A stretch of DNA of 22,503 bases from the NCBI GenBank assembly GCA_001931875.2, contig MSJH02000720.1, forward strand, positions 1-22,503, written 5' to 3'. Source of the DNA: Byssochlamys sp. IMV 00236 (Eukaryota; Ascomycota; Eurotiomycetes; Eurotiales; Thermoascaceae). The notes below the pieces were generated by a model, which was not told where the DNA came from, searched no databases, and saw only the letters and a list, made by a program, of their open reading frames with translations. The position numbers and the translations under genes are program-made. Positions 7,934-17,667 of this stretch are shown one piece after another; position 1 is the first letter of the stretch, and each line of letters begins with the position of its first letter.

Positions 7934-8708
7934 CTTGTTTTATAATAAAGTATTGAGCAAAATAAAAGAAAAACTCGCTCTTTTTATAATATATCGTTCG
8001 CTGCATAACTGAAGCAACAACCCTAGTCTATAATATCATCATGACATATTGTTGTTGAATTGACATTTTGCGGTAAATCAAAACGATGACTAAACGTCAT
8101 GGATAAGCCCACTGAGGGAAAATGATAATTTATTTTAGTATTTCTTTTTATGGAAATGATCACTTTAGTTAATCAATATGGAGACACCCACGTTTTTACA
8201 AACAATATGTTAAAAATTAACAGCTGATATATGCATTAATTCCGGAGACAGAGAGAGAGAGAGAGGTCCATAGCTCCATTGTCACCCCAGTTCTGAAAAT
8301 GAATTCATTATAACACAATGGTTCAGGAATCAAACGGGTTCTTTATTATTACATTTCTTTCTTTCTTTCTTTGCCTTTGGTTCAAATGAAGAAGACATTC
8401 CATACCTATAGCATTCAAACGGATTCGTTTGGCCAGGGCGGACATTCTATTCTTTAAACAAAATGGCCAGATGGCGCTCATTAAATGTACAAAAAAGTGC
8501 ACCAAGATATGTCAATGCTATGTCAGTATTTGATAAAAGATAATATACAACAATAAGACTTTAGCTTAAAAAGGCAAAGAATAACAAGACATTGTCAAAT
8601 TGACACAGCAGTTCCAATGCGGCAATAGTAGCAACAAAAATTTACGTGTATTTGATCTGTTTACTAATTCTTTTTACACTCTAAAGAGACACATGTAACT
8701 GAGCAAGG
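7934..8708. other. Gene-poor AT-rich region
   Basis: No supported gene. It has short microsatellites: GA at about 8250-8265 and TTTC at about 8353-8372. A 60-codon minus-strand ORF (8323-8505) overlaps the second repeat and has no recognisable domain. Confidence 0.5.
7980..7988 (-). promoter_or_regulatory. TATA-like element of the DAP1-family gene
   Basis: TATAAAAAG on the minus strand lies 47-55 bp upstream of the start codon at 7933, leaving room for a short 5' UTR. It is a sequence match and spacing argument only. Confidence 0.4.
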
Positions 8709-9014
8709 TCAATTGTAGGAAGGGAGTTGTTTTCTCACACAGTTATTTTCATCTTTAACCTCTGTATTTCCCCTAAAGCCCATATACTTTTCAACAAAGG
8801 CAATGTATGCATAAGGATATATTTGTGAGCATACAAATGTTGTCAAATCCATACAGTTGTCCGAGATGGTTTTATACTTGGCGACATTGAGAGCAATACT
8901 AACCTTGTGACAGCTTTTTTCTTTAAATTTAAACAATAATGTGTTCCTTTTTGCACAAATTATTTCAACAAACACCACATTGCTTCTCTTAATTTCTGAA
9001 ATCATAGCCGTCAT
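8709..9014 (-). CDS. Hypothetical ORF, 101 codons
   Basis: This uninterrupted ORF starts at 9014 inside a 16-bp perfect palindrome from whose other arm the plus-strand ORF at 9021 begins. The product is Lys/Cys-rich (segment FVEIICAKRNTLLFKFKEK, later NCMDLTTFVCSQIYPYAY), with no signal peptide, and matches no family I can name. The surroundings are degenerate, so it may be a leftover fragment of a larger or mobile gene. Confidence 0.25.
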   Translation of the reverse strand: MTAMISEIKRSNVVFVEIICAKRNTLLFKFKEKSCHKVSIALNVAKYKTISDNCMDLTTFVCSQIYPYAYIAFVEKYMGFRGNTEVKDENNCVRKQLPSYN

Positions 9015-9025
9015 TTTAAAATGAC
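9010..9025. repeat. 16-bp perfect palindrome
   Basis: GTCATTTTAAAATGAC reads the same on both strands. The two ATG triplets inside it point outwards on opposite strands, and one (9021, plus) opens the longer ORF. It could be chance, a binding site for a dimeric factor, or the junction of an inverted duplication, although the sequence does not stay complementary beyond the 16 bp. Confidence 0.8.
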
Positions 9026-9560
9026 CTCTGCTACTGAATTTAACAGTCCTTTACCTGAACTTCAAGTAGCTGATATTGCACAGTACAAGAAAGGTACTGA
9101 GAGCCACGCTGTTAAGTATGGTGTTAAGGGGACTATAAAGAAGACAATCATAAATATCACGGATCAAGAGTCGTATGCAGTTAGAGATAGACCATGCGCA
9201 GATTATCTTTGGAGAAGTCTGTATGAATGTCATTGCGCTGAAAGCAAGCGACATGCGATGGCCTTGTAAAGAAACTTGCAAAAAAAAAAGAGTAAGAATG
9301 TCAGATGTAAGGTTCGCTTGATAGCAACTTACTATTTCAACGACCCCAAAGAAATGGTGGGTAGTTCGAATCTGGTTCCTGACGAGCAGTCAGAAAACAA
9401 TGCAAATCGATCAGATTACAAAGCCGATATATATCAAGCTTACAAGTACTTGCACATTAATGTTTACAGTAAAATCAAGGCAAGTAAGTCAATCATGTCG
9501 TCACAGTTGGCAAATGGTTTCTGCCATATTGCGACCTTTTGTAAAGATGCCCTTGACTAA
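9021..9560 (+). pseudogene. Degenerate ORF, possible zinc-finger/transposon remnant
   Basis: One frame from ATG 9021 stays open to the TAA at 9558-9560 except for an internal TAA at 9267-9269. Reading across that stop gives about 178 residues. The middle contains LYECHCAESKRH, then a Lys-rich stretch, then KNVRCKVRLIATYYFND. This spacing of Cys/His and the aromatic-rich strand recall the DNA-binding zinc domains (FLYWCH/FAR1/WRKY-like) at the start of Mutator-type transposases, but no catalytic domain is visible, and the resemblance is weak. The single in-frame stop and the missing C-terminal part argue for a decayed copy. A spliced gene is possible, but the only nearby splice motifs would define an intron that is too short. 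Confidence 0.3.
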
Positions 9561-10002
9561 CAAAAGCTTAGCCATACAATTGGTTTTCAAGTCGCTGGTA
9601 AATTATCTGATGTCACATCAGCTGTATACGTTCACAGAGCTTGTATCCTTTGAAATCTCGTTGAAAAAATGCCAACTGCTCAACTTGATTGACCATCTGG
9701 ATGACATGCTGCTTGTCTCCAAGCTTCACAAGGCCATTCGCAGCACAACAAGAGAAGAGCAAGACCACCTTCGCTGCCCCACCCACTCCAGCTGGTATAC
9801 GCGAGAGTTTATGAAGCCAAAAGAAAGCAAATTACACTCTTTGATTTGCTATCATTCAGTTTTGTTACACATGTTTTCCCAACTTGTTGCTATCCCCAAT
9901 AAAATACATCATCTTTATTGTAGGGAGAGAGAAAAGACAATGCGCAGTATTTCGCTCAACAACGCCAATATTGCAGTAATAATAGCTCAATGCATCGCTT
10001 GA
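9400..10002 (+). pseudogene. Unclassified 200-codon ORF, perhaps continuation of the broken gene
   Basis: This is the longest open frame in the gene-poor interval. It overlaps the previous ORF in another frame up to 9560 and continues alone afterwards. The part after 9560 is moderately polar, with segments such as LLNLIDHLDDMLLVSKLHKAI, HSSWYTREFMKPKESK and LICYHSVLLHMFSQLVAI. I recognise no domain. A frameshift joining it to the upstream frame near 9540-9560 is possible. The absence of good splice sites and the several ORF fragments in the other frames suggest decay. Confidence 0.2.
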
Positions 10003-10299
10003 GCAATTCATGATGAAATGTTTTTTTTTTGCGTGGTAAAGGAGACTTTTATTAATTTATCTAATGCAGGAATCTTTCAAATTGGCTACAGGACAGCTTT
10101 TAAACGTGAAAACATCGTCATTTAAAGGGAAGGTACACCTTTGCTGTATTGACTCTAGACAGCATACTAAAAATGGAAATTCCCTTCTTCGTCCCTCTTT
10201 TTCTTTACAAATAAAAATTCACATGGGAAGTAATCAGTTTTCCATAAAAGAAATAATTTTTCTGACTCAGTTTAACCTTTTTCTTGCTTTATAATAAAA
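10003..10299. other. Upstream region of PEX19
   Basis: A short AT-rich interval with a T11 run (10020-10030). A TATA-like ATAATAAAA touches the PEX19 start. The 76-codon ORF at 10064-10294 shows no domain and is not supported. Confidence 0.4.
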
Positions 10300-11259
10300 A
10301 TGTCCAAACAGACCCAGAACGATGACTCTGATATTGATGACTTGTTAGACGGTAAGAGAGAGAGAGAGAGAGTATATGCTTATAGCAGGAGTGCTTATTC
10401 ATAAAAAGATGTTTTGGATACCATGAGCCAACCGCCACCCTCGGTACCAAAAAAGACAACTGTTACTGAAGTAAAAGAAGAAGAAGAAAAAGAAGATCTC
10501 GACAATGTATTGGACAATGACGAATTTGCCAAACAATTAGCTGCTGGAATGGAAAACCTAATGGGTCAATTTGGCCAAGAGGATGACATGAAGGAAGCCT
10601 TTGAAAAAGTGTGGGCTTCTTTTGATAATAACAATACTCCTGATAAAACAAGAGAAGCAGCCACATCATCGTCCAAGACACCACAAAGTTTCCAAGAAGC
10701 TATTGGAAAAACAATGAACAAGCTGAAGGATAGTTCAAAGGAAATTGATGTAAGTGTGTATATGTGTGTGTGTGTTTCATTTGATTCATATTTCATATAT
10801 TATTAGTCGACTATTGCAGAGGACTCGGAGGATGCGTTTATGGCTGAACTGATGAAGCAAATGGAATCATTAGCCGATAATGGTGAATTCGAAAATGTGT
10901 TGGAAGGAATGATGAGCCAGTTGATGTCAAAGGAACTACTATATGAACCAATGAAAGATCTGGCACAAAAGTATCCCGACTGGTTAGAGAAAAACAAGGA
11001 CAAGACAGACAATAAAGAATATGAAAAGTATAAAGAACAATACAGTATATGTCAAAATATTGTCGCAACCTATGAATTACCAGATTTTGATGAAAAGAAC
11101 GAAGCACAAGCAAAGAAAATTATGGACTTGATGACAAAGATGCAGGATTTAGGTCAACCACCAGCAGAGCTACTAGACGAAATGGCTCCAGGAATGAACT
11201 TTGGTGATCCTAATGCTGTCCCAGATATAAAAGATTTAGAAAACTGTAATATCATGTAA
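10300..11259 (+). CDS. PEX19: Peroxin 19, peroxisomal membrane protein receptor, three exons
   Basis: Pex19 is the cytosolic chaperone and import receptor for peroxisomal membrane proteins; it docks on Pex3. Exons 10300-10351, 10409-10749 and 10807-11259 join in phase to 281 residues, close to the 299 of the human protein. The acidic N-terminus has the Pex3-binding-type helix DDSDIDDLLDDVLDTM (residues 8-23). Middle helices include DEFAKQLAAGMENLM and a predicted amphipathic FQEAIGKTMNKL. The C-terminal cargo-binding domain shows MSKELLYEPMKDLAQKYPDWL, KYKEQYSICQNIV and LGQPPAELLDEMAPGMNF, all matching the family. The protein ends in CNIM, a CaaX box of the same type as human CLIM, so Cys278 should be farnesylated. 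Intron 1 carries a GA repeat, intron 2 a GT repeat. The stop codon is 43 bp from that of the convergent NADH dehydrogenase gene. Confidence 0.96.
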
Positions 11260-11270
11260 TAGCAAAACTC

Positions 11271-11286
11271 TTTATTGCTAAATAAA
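11271..11286. terminator. Opposed poly(A) signals between PEX19 and the NADH dehydrogenase gene
   Basis: Plus-strand AATAAA at 11281-11286 lies 22 nt after the PEX19 stop. Minus-strand AATAAA at 11276-11271 lies about 27 nt after the other gene's stop. With cleavage usually 10-30 nt downstream, each mRNA should end at or inside the coding end of the other. Confidence 0.65.
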
Positions 11287-11293
11287 ATGCACC

Positions 11294-11309
11294 AGCATAA
11301 ATTTATGCT
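11294..11309. repeat. 16-bp perfect palindrome at a stop codon
   Basis: AGCATAAATTTATGCT is self-complementary and contains the last codons and TAA stop of the minus-strand NADH dehydrogenase. It sits just downstream of the PEX19 poly(A) signal, where a hairpin could influence 3' end formation; that role is speculative. Confidence 0.7.
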
Positions 11310-13225
11310 TTGGAAATGTCACGACTCAATAGAGATTTCTTTACCCAATCTAAGAGAACAAGTGTCCTGTTACGGAACGAGAAGAGGTTCGAAAGATAGG
11401 CAGAGCGCCAAAAGACAAAAGTAGCTACGTGTATGTGTTAGATCAATGGGAATTTCATGTACAAAAATAGCATACCTGCTCCTCCAGATGCCAAATGTCC
11501 GAATGGCCCCAAAGGTAAATCAGCGATAGCCTTTTCAGATCCGACGTAGCTACAATAATCATATTAATGTATATATGTGTGTGCTTTGATTTTACTTGAT
11601 TACCATAAGGATCCATGGTGTGTGTATTGGAAAGGCTTGATTTCCTTAATATGGTCGAATTTCTTTTGAACCTTTTCCTTCTCCTTTTCATCCTGTGCTT
11701 TCTTCAGCTGAGCCTCAAGTGCGTCACGGATGAACATTTGCTTAAACTGGTGTGCAAGGTACTTTCCTTGTTGAGAGGCTACTTGGCCTGTTGGTGCATA
11801 TTGTGTATGAGTAGCATCGCCAAAAGCATAAATGTCCTCACAACCCTTCAGTTTCAACCAGTCGTCAACAGCGAGACCCTTCTTGGCCGTTTGTTCCTCG
11901 GGAAATTGTTCCTTAAGCTTTTGAACTAAGGCTGCAGTCGTGTTTCCTGTGGCCCAAACTAAGAGGCCATAGGGCATTGTGCTGACGGAATCATCTGCCT
12001 TCTTTACTACAATCTCTTTCGGACGAACCTCTTTGACTTGAGTTTTGGTATGAATAGTGATATGCTGCTTTTGAAAGTTTTTCTCTGTATACTCAATCAA
12101 TTGTTTCGAAAACTGAGGCAGTACATTGGGAAGCGCTTCTATCAACGAGATCTTGATCTTGTCAGCCAAATCAGGATACCAGGTGCGCAGGTCGTCCACA
12201 AGGAAATCATGGAGCTCAGCTGCGTATTCGATTCCCGTGGCTCCTCCTCCGACAACGACCATATGAAGCAGGCGGTTTACTTCTTCAGGAGATTGGTTAG
12301 GCAGCGCGGCGTTTTCGATGCAGTCCATCAGCTTGTTGTGAATCTTGCGTGCGTCTTTAGCTTCCTTCAAGAAACAGCCATACTTATCTACACCCGGTAC
12401 ACCAAAAGTCGAATTACGAGCGCCAACACCAATCACCAAGTAGTCATAAGACAGTGATTTGACAGGATGGTGGTCCTTTTCAGGCGTATGATCTGCCAAA
12501 AAAAAGTGTAAAAAAAAAAAAATTCAAAAAAATGAAAACTCACCTTCAATGGTAATCGTCTTTGATGCTGGGTCAACTGCAGTACATTCAGCTTCAAATA
12601 CCTGGACAGCTCTTTTCTTATGACGCGTAATAAATCGAATGGGTTCAATAATTGACTTCATGTTCACTGTGCCAACTGTACTGCTTGGTAAGAGTGGAGT
12701 AAATAAAAAGTAGTTACGAGGCGACACGACCACCTATCATTCACTAATGTTATAGACTGCTTCTTTATTTATATTGCAAGTTATATATACCAAATTATAA
12801 TATCTTGTGTCGAGTTTTTTTATAAACGATGTCGATGCCCATCCACTTCCGAGAACAACCACTGTTTTCTTATCGGGATCCATGGGCGTTTGCACACGAG
12901 GATGACGCCAAGCATAAGCTCCTATACCCATGATATAAGTGTGTTATGTAGAATTGTTTGATGGAGGGACGTACCGTACATGCCATAGGACGCTGCAGCA
13001 AGAAAGCCGTATTTGACTGCGGATGATATAAGTGCCCATTGTGGAAGATGGGTAGGGGATGTGGTACTAAACTGTTTCGTGACAGGAAGTAACAGTGGTT
13101 GTTTTACTGCTTTGATTGAGTGTCGTGCTGCCGCTGCATCTGTAAGAAAAGAGAAAAGCTAACGTTTGAGTCGAATGAACGCCAGAAGCACACATTTATC
13201 ATCACTTACTTCGAATGGATTGCAT
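11303..13225 (-). CDS. Type II (alternative) NADH dehydrogenase, mitochondrial, seven exons
   Basis: This is a rotenone-insensitive, non-proton-pumping FAD enzyme that passes electrons from NADH to ubiquinone at the inner mitochondrial membrane. Exons are 13225-13210, 13139-12975, 12921-12791, 12733-12544, 12492-11604, 11549-11476 and 11424-11303, all in phase, giving 528 residues. The N-terminus ([14 protein letters not shown]) is an Arg-rich targeting peptide, followed by a hydrophobic stretch ([16 protein letters not shown]). The FAD-binding GSGWAS is at residues 85-90, followed by [14 protein letters not shown]. The second Rossmann motif [16 protein letters not shown] is near 246-261, and AFGDAT is at 390-395. 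The C-terminal [14 protein letters not shown] and [16 protein letters not shown] match fungal Nde/Ndi proteins. No EF-hand insertion is seen. Whether it faces the matrix or the intermembrane space cannot be told from the sequence. Confidence 0.95.
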
Positions 13226-13502
13226 TTGTGTATTAAAATAAAAGCGAGAGAGAGAGAAAGCGAAAAAAGTGTTGGTTATGATCTAACAGTGATTTAACAA
13301 TAATACGAAAAATTCATATAAGTCAACCATACCTAATTTGGGAATGTACGCAATACAAGATGTGCGCCAATGAATAATGCCTTGTTTATTAAAAGAGGGG
13401 GGATTAAGCCATGCTTTATCATTCTGGAATGTATGTTTTCTTATTTTCATACAAGATACGCTTTTTTTTATGCATGATTTTTATTTTGAATAAATAGATT
13501 TG
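13226..13502. other. Short intergenic region
   Basis: 5' flank of the NADH dehydrogenase gene and 3' flank of the desaturase gene, both on the minus strand. It has a small GA repeat (13243-13259) directly upstream of the NADH dehydrogenase start and AT-rich sequence at the desaturase end. No gene is visible. Confidence 0.5.
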
Positions 13503-14876
13503 TTAAAAAAATTTGTTTTTACGGTTTGGTTCAAAAGTAGAGTCATATTCAGCTGCCTTTGCTTGAAGATTAACAGATGATCCGTAAAGGTGTACCTTGG
13601 AGTCTTGAAGCACGCCAACACGCATACCTGAAAGCAGATTACGTGCAGCATTTGAGTGATTATAGATGCCACCATTAAAGGACTTGGTCATATCCTTGCC
13701 AATGCCAAACTCCAAGTATTTGCATCCACCAGGGTGATCAAATTTTTCTACGTCATAAATCATACCGTCAAGGATCACCCATCTCTTGTTGTGCGTGGCC
13801 ACCATGTCATGAACTTCCTGCAAGCTGTAGACTGGAAGCTCCTTGAGCTGTGGGCCAAACTTGAGCTTGCTCTTGAGTGCATCGACTTTTTTTTCCATCA
13901 TCTGTACACGTCCCTTTTCGATTTCGTTGCTTGGGAACGTCTTTAAACCATATGTCAGGCCGAAGAAATTGAGAGTCTTGATGAACCATTTGGTGGGATC
14001 ATACTGGTACCAGAGGATAGCGTTTCGGTAGTCTTGGGGGAACTCGTGATGGAAGTTGTGGTACCCTTCGCCACAAGTAACAAGAGCTGTAATCCATGAG
14101 TTCTTGGGTGTATGATAGTCGTCATAGGGAGTATCACCAATATAATGAGCAAGCGAATTGACACAGAAGGTAGCATGATGAACAAAGACAAGTCGACAGA
14201 GACCAGCAAAGATCAGACCTCCCTTGAAATCACCCCATCCGAAACCAGCGACAAGTGCAGGGAAAAGGAAAGCCATGGTAGCTGCAAAGTAAAGGTAGTA
14301 GCGGTGCTGAAATTGGACAAGAGGATCAGACCTAAGATCGGCCGTGTCAGCATAGCCTATTCTGTTCTTGGGTCTATTGACAAGCATCCATCCGATGTGA
14401 GAAAAGAAGAAGCCACGCGGAGCAGCATAAGGATCCTTATCAGAGTCAGTCCAGCGGTGATGTGCGCGGTGCCCTCGAGACCACCATTGGATAGAACCTT
14501 CAAATGCGCCAGAACCAGCCAAGCAGAGAAAGATTTGTGTTAGTTTTGTACAATTGTAGGACCTATGAGCCCAGTAACGGTGATAGCCAGCAGTGATGCC
14601 AAGTGCGGTAATAAAGTAGTAGAGAATGGACCAGTAGAATGTTTTGGTCTGTAAAGGTGTGTGCAGAGCAGAGTAGATGGCAAGTAAAGGCGTAGATGTT
14701 AATAAGATAGTTTGAAACCAATTGACATGCTTGGTAAAGTTGCGTAGTGTCGTTGGTTCATCAAATAGTGGAGGAAGATTAGGGTTTGCCATAGGCGGCT
14801 GTCGATTTTCGGTTTCTGTATAAGCATACGGAGGGAACTTTTCCTCTACGGCAACTTGCGTTTGGGTTACAGACAT
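13503..14876 (-). CDS. OLE1: Delta-9 (stearoyl-CoA) fatty acid desaturase with cytochrome b5 domain
   Basis: This ER membrane di-iron enzyme makes oleic from stearic acid (and palmitoleic from palmitic) as CoA esters, using electrons from its own fused cytochrome b5. The ORF is intact and intronless, 457 residues. The three histidine boxes are HRYWAH (99-104), HRAHH (136-140) and HNFHH (273-277). Hydrophobic segments at about 53-75, 80-97, 196-215 and 219-240 suit the four-pass topology. The C-terminal cytochrome b5 domain (about 347-420) has the heme-ligand HPGG (381-384) and the second ligand His407 in NHSNAA. The order desaturase then b5 is the fungal Ole1 arrangement, and the length is normal apart from the short N-terminus compared with yeast. 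A TATA box lies about 45 bp upstream. Confidence 0.97.
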   Translation of the reverse strand: MSVTQTQVAVEEKFPPYAYTETENRQPPMANPNLPPLFDEPTTLRNFTKHVNWFQTILLTSTPLLAIYSALHTPLQTKTFYWSILYYFITALGITAGYHRYWAHRSYNCTKLTQIFLCLAGSGAFEGSIQWWSRGHRAHHRWTDSDKDPYAAPRGFFFSHIGWMLVNRPKNRIGYADTADLRSDPLVQFQHRYYLYFAATMAFLFPALVAGFGWGDFKGGLIFAGLCRLVFVHHATFCVNSLAHYIGDTPYDDYHTPKNSWITALVTCGEGYHNFHHEFPQDYRNAILWYQYDPTKWFIKTLNFFGLTYGLKTFPSNEIEKGRVQMMEKKVDALKSKLKFGPQLKELPVYSLQEVHDMVATHNKRWVILDGMIYDVEKFDHPGGCKYLEFGIGKDMTKSFNGGIYNHSNAARNLLSGMRVGVLQDSKVHLYGSSVNLQAKAAEYDSTFEPNRKNKFF

Positions 14877-14916
14877 GGTTGATAATGAAAGAAAGGCGTC
14901 ATGAATGGAGCGTTGC

Positions 14917-14925
14917 CTTTATATA
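14917..14925 (-). promoter_or_regulatory. TATA box of the desaturase gene
   Basis: TATATAAAG on the minus strand lies 41-49 bp upstream of the desaturase ATG (14876), implying a very short 5' UTR. It is the best TATA match in the 1.35-kb divergent region for this gene. Confidence 0.55.
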
Positions 14926-16230
14926 TACATATGGCCAGATCCAAAAAAAAAGAAATTGATTCTTTATCGATAAGGCATAATACAATTGTTGAGCTACCCT
15001 CTGGGGAAAGGGGGAATAATCTATTACTGGGGCCTGCTCTATAAATGTTTCTAATCTGAAGCTTGGCAGGTGCTTGTGAAAAAAAATTTATAGTATTAGA
15101 ATGAATGGAACTTTATGACTTTTTATCAAAGGAATTGGCTCATAATACACCCACATGCTCTTATTCTACATCTCTAGCCTACCTGTCATCCTTTATCCTT
15201 TTTTTTGTTTTGCTATTTCTTGCATTGATAAGCCAGAGAGAGAGGGCAAACTTTGGGGGCGGAAAATGAAATCAGATGATATTTTACAGCCTTAAATAAA
15301 AGAATAGCAGTTGCTTATAGTTTACTTTACATATGCTTATCATATGCAAATGTAAGATGCATTCAAAGAAAACGAATGCTTGAACAGATCACGAATCCCT
15401 TTATTGTAATGAACATTTATGAGATATGAATGGATTTTCTACTTTTTTTAATATTTGTGGTGCGATTTTTATTCACTTTTGAAGTAACGATTGATGTTAC
15501 TTATGTTCCCCATTTACCCTTTTCGATAAACTCGACACACTCCCCCTTTTTTTGCCGCTCATATATTTTCAATGTAATATACATCGATGATACCACTGCT
15601 GTTATTTGTCACTCATGGCAAGATTTAATAGTTTATTTTTGGCGTTTATTCATAGATTCTACTTTTTCATTTACAAATCAAAAAAAAAGGGGGAGCATAT
15701 GCAAAGATGATTTCTATTGTTGTTTGAACAATCTCAAGTATTGATCGACCTGCTATCCTTTTTTGTTTTAAACTAGTTTATCATAATGGCAATTAGCAGC
15801 CAATTCTTGTTCTCTATTTTTGTGCTTACTTATGACGTTTGATAAAGTAACTACATCATCATTAAAAAGAAAGTGATGTACCTTGATCTTGATGAAAACT
15901 GATACTTATGCTTTTTTCGTTCGATTGAACACAATTGATTATTGCTCGTTTTCTTTTTTTTTTCCAGGAAACTGGGATCATCCACTAAATTAAGGTGACA
16001 TCTATTCAATTTAAGTGTACGATCACAAAGACATGGAGTATACACTTGATTTCCAAAAAAGGAAAACATGACTGCTTGATTTCTTCAAACTCTCATCAGT
16101 ATGAAGTCATAACGTCGTTTTGCATGAAAAAGAGACAAGGTGTTTCTGGAAAGATAAAAGATATATATAACTCTTATTCTTTCCTCTTTTTTTTTCTTTT
16201 CCTTCTGATAATCTATATACTCTTATTATA
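14926..16230. other. Long divergent intergenic region
   Basis: About 1.3 kb with no supported gene, between the desaturase gene (minus) and the Ish1-domain gene (plus). It holds an inverted repeat, CTCCCCCTTTTTTT at 15540-15553 with its complement at 15682-15695, 128 bp apart. There is also a repeated CATATGC near 15331-15352 and pyrimidine tracts. A TATATATAA near 16161-16169, about 65 bp before the Ish1 gene ATG, is a likely TATA element. The 104-codon plus ORF at 15430-15744 spans the inverted repeat and is not convincing. Confidence 0.5.
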
Positions 16231-17667
16231 ATGAAAGCCAAGTTTTTATCTCTTTCTCTTGCTTACGCTGTATGTCTCGTCTTGCTTGCTACTGAAACAC
16301 AAGCTAAAGGTAAGGGTTGCATTGACGTGTATCGAGTTGAGTATTTATTATAATAATTAGCCAAAGAAACAAGATCAGTTGATGACCTTAGCAGCTGGAC
16401 TAAAGACCAAGTCCAAGCTTACCTTGACAAATATCAAATTGTCTATGATAAAAACGCAAATGATGATACTCTCTTAACCACTGTCAAAAAGTACCGTGAC
16501 GCTGCTATGGCCAACGCCAATATCTTTATCAACAATCAGTCTGATGTTGTCAACAGATTGATGGATGCCGCCAAGATCAAGCTGACGAGCAGCTACAAGT
16601 TATCAACCGAGAACGCCAATGATTTAATCAATGATATTCAACACAGCTTGAAGCAATTGGAGCTCAGTGGAGCCTTAACTCGTGACAAGGTCAAGCATTC
16701 TCTTGATAAATTGCAGCACAAGGCTGTCAAGCAAAAGATCATCACTGAATCTCAGTTCAAAGAACTGGCCAAGGATATTGAAGACAACTTTTATAGTCCT
16801 ACCTGGTATCAGCGTCTCCTCAACTGGGCTCCTTCTACTTCGAATGTCTTCCCCGATGACTCTTATCATACATGGCTCAAGTCTACCATCACAAATCGCT
16901 TACAGGAAAACAAGGAGTTGACAAAGGAACAGATTACTGGCGTTGTTGATACTTTGAAGAGTGCCATCTCATCTGCTTCCTCTTCTGCCTCGGATCTGTC
17001 CAAGTTAGGTGACGCCAAGTGGTGGCAAAAGTTGAGTAATGACCTCGAAAAGAATGCCAAGTTAAAGCAGAACCAAGTCGAAAGTGTGATTGAATCACTC
17101 CGTGATGAAGTCACTGCTTACAAAATCTTTGCTATGGATTACGCTAGCGAAACATCCGAACAAACCCAGCACGCCTTTGCCCGCGCCGGTCAATACCTCA
17201 AGGACACAGGCAACACCATCTATGAAAAGGTCATGCATCCTCTGAAATCTAACTCTGCAGCTGCTAGTGCCTCAGTTAGTAGTGCTGTCTCTGTTGCTTC
17301 TGAAGCTGCTACTTCAGCTACAGATGCTGCTGCTGAATCTGCCTCCATCCTGCGTGCCAAGGCGACAGAAGGTGTCAATGACGCACAAAATTCGTTTGGT
17401 CACTACTGGCGTCAAAAGGAACTTGATAGCTACAGAAAACTTGGATATACCGAAGCCCATATCGAATGGATTCAAAATTATCTTTCCAAGACATTCACGG
17501 ATAAGAAGAACTTGACTAAAGATACAGTCTATAATGCTATTCGTACTATTCGTCAGTACTTGGTTCAAGCCAAAGTACAAACAGCCGCTCATATTGATGC
17601 TCAATTAAAGTCACTTGAGGAGCTTATTGAATATTGGAGAAGACATGCCGTTCGCGATGAATTGTAA
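16231..17667 (+). CDS. Secreted-pathway Ish1-domain protein with C-terminal RDEL
   Basis: Exons 16231-16309 and 16361-17667 (51-nt intron) join in phase to 461 residues. The N-terminus MKAKFLSLSLAYAVCLVLLA is a signal peptide, with likely cleavage after TQA (residue 25). The rest is helical, with repeated W-and-Leu units of the Ish1 type: LSSWTKDQVQAYLDKYQI near residue 33, DSYHTWLKSTITNRLQ, KWWQKLSNDLEKNAKL, and YTEAHIEWIQNYLSKTF near the end. This resembles yeast Msc1 and fission yeast Ish1, which are stress-related proteins of the ER and nuclear envelope. An Ala/Ser-rich stretch lies near 340-370. The last four residues are RDEL, a variant of the HDEL/KDEL retrieval signal, so the mature protein should stay in the ER or perinuclear lumen. 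The exact function of the family is unclear. Confidence 0.85.

Noticed and set aside
9364..9372. tRNA B-box-like GTTCGAATC
   Set aside because: No A box at the right distance and no cloverleaf can be drawn; it lies inside a degenerate ORF.
15430..15744. 104-codon plus-strand ORF
   Set aside because: Phe/Ile-rich composition from AT-rich sequence, no domain, and it spans the inverted repeat.
15872..15905. GTGATGT, TTGATGA and CTGA motifs resembling C/C'/D boxes
   Set aside because: The boxes are only a few bases apart, leaving no room for a guide sequence.
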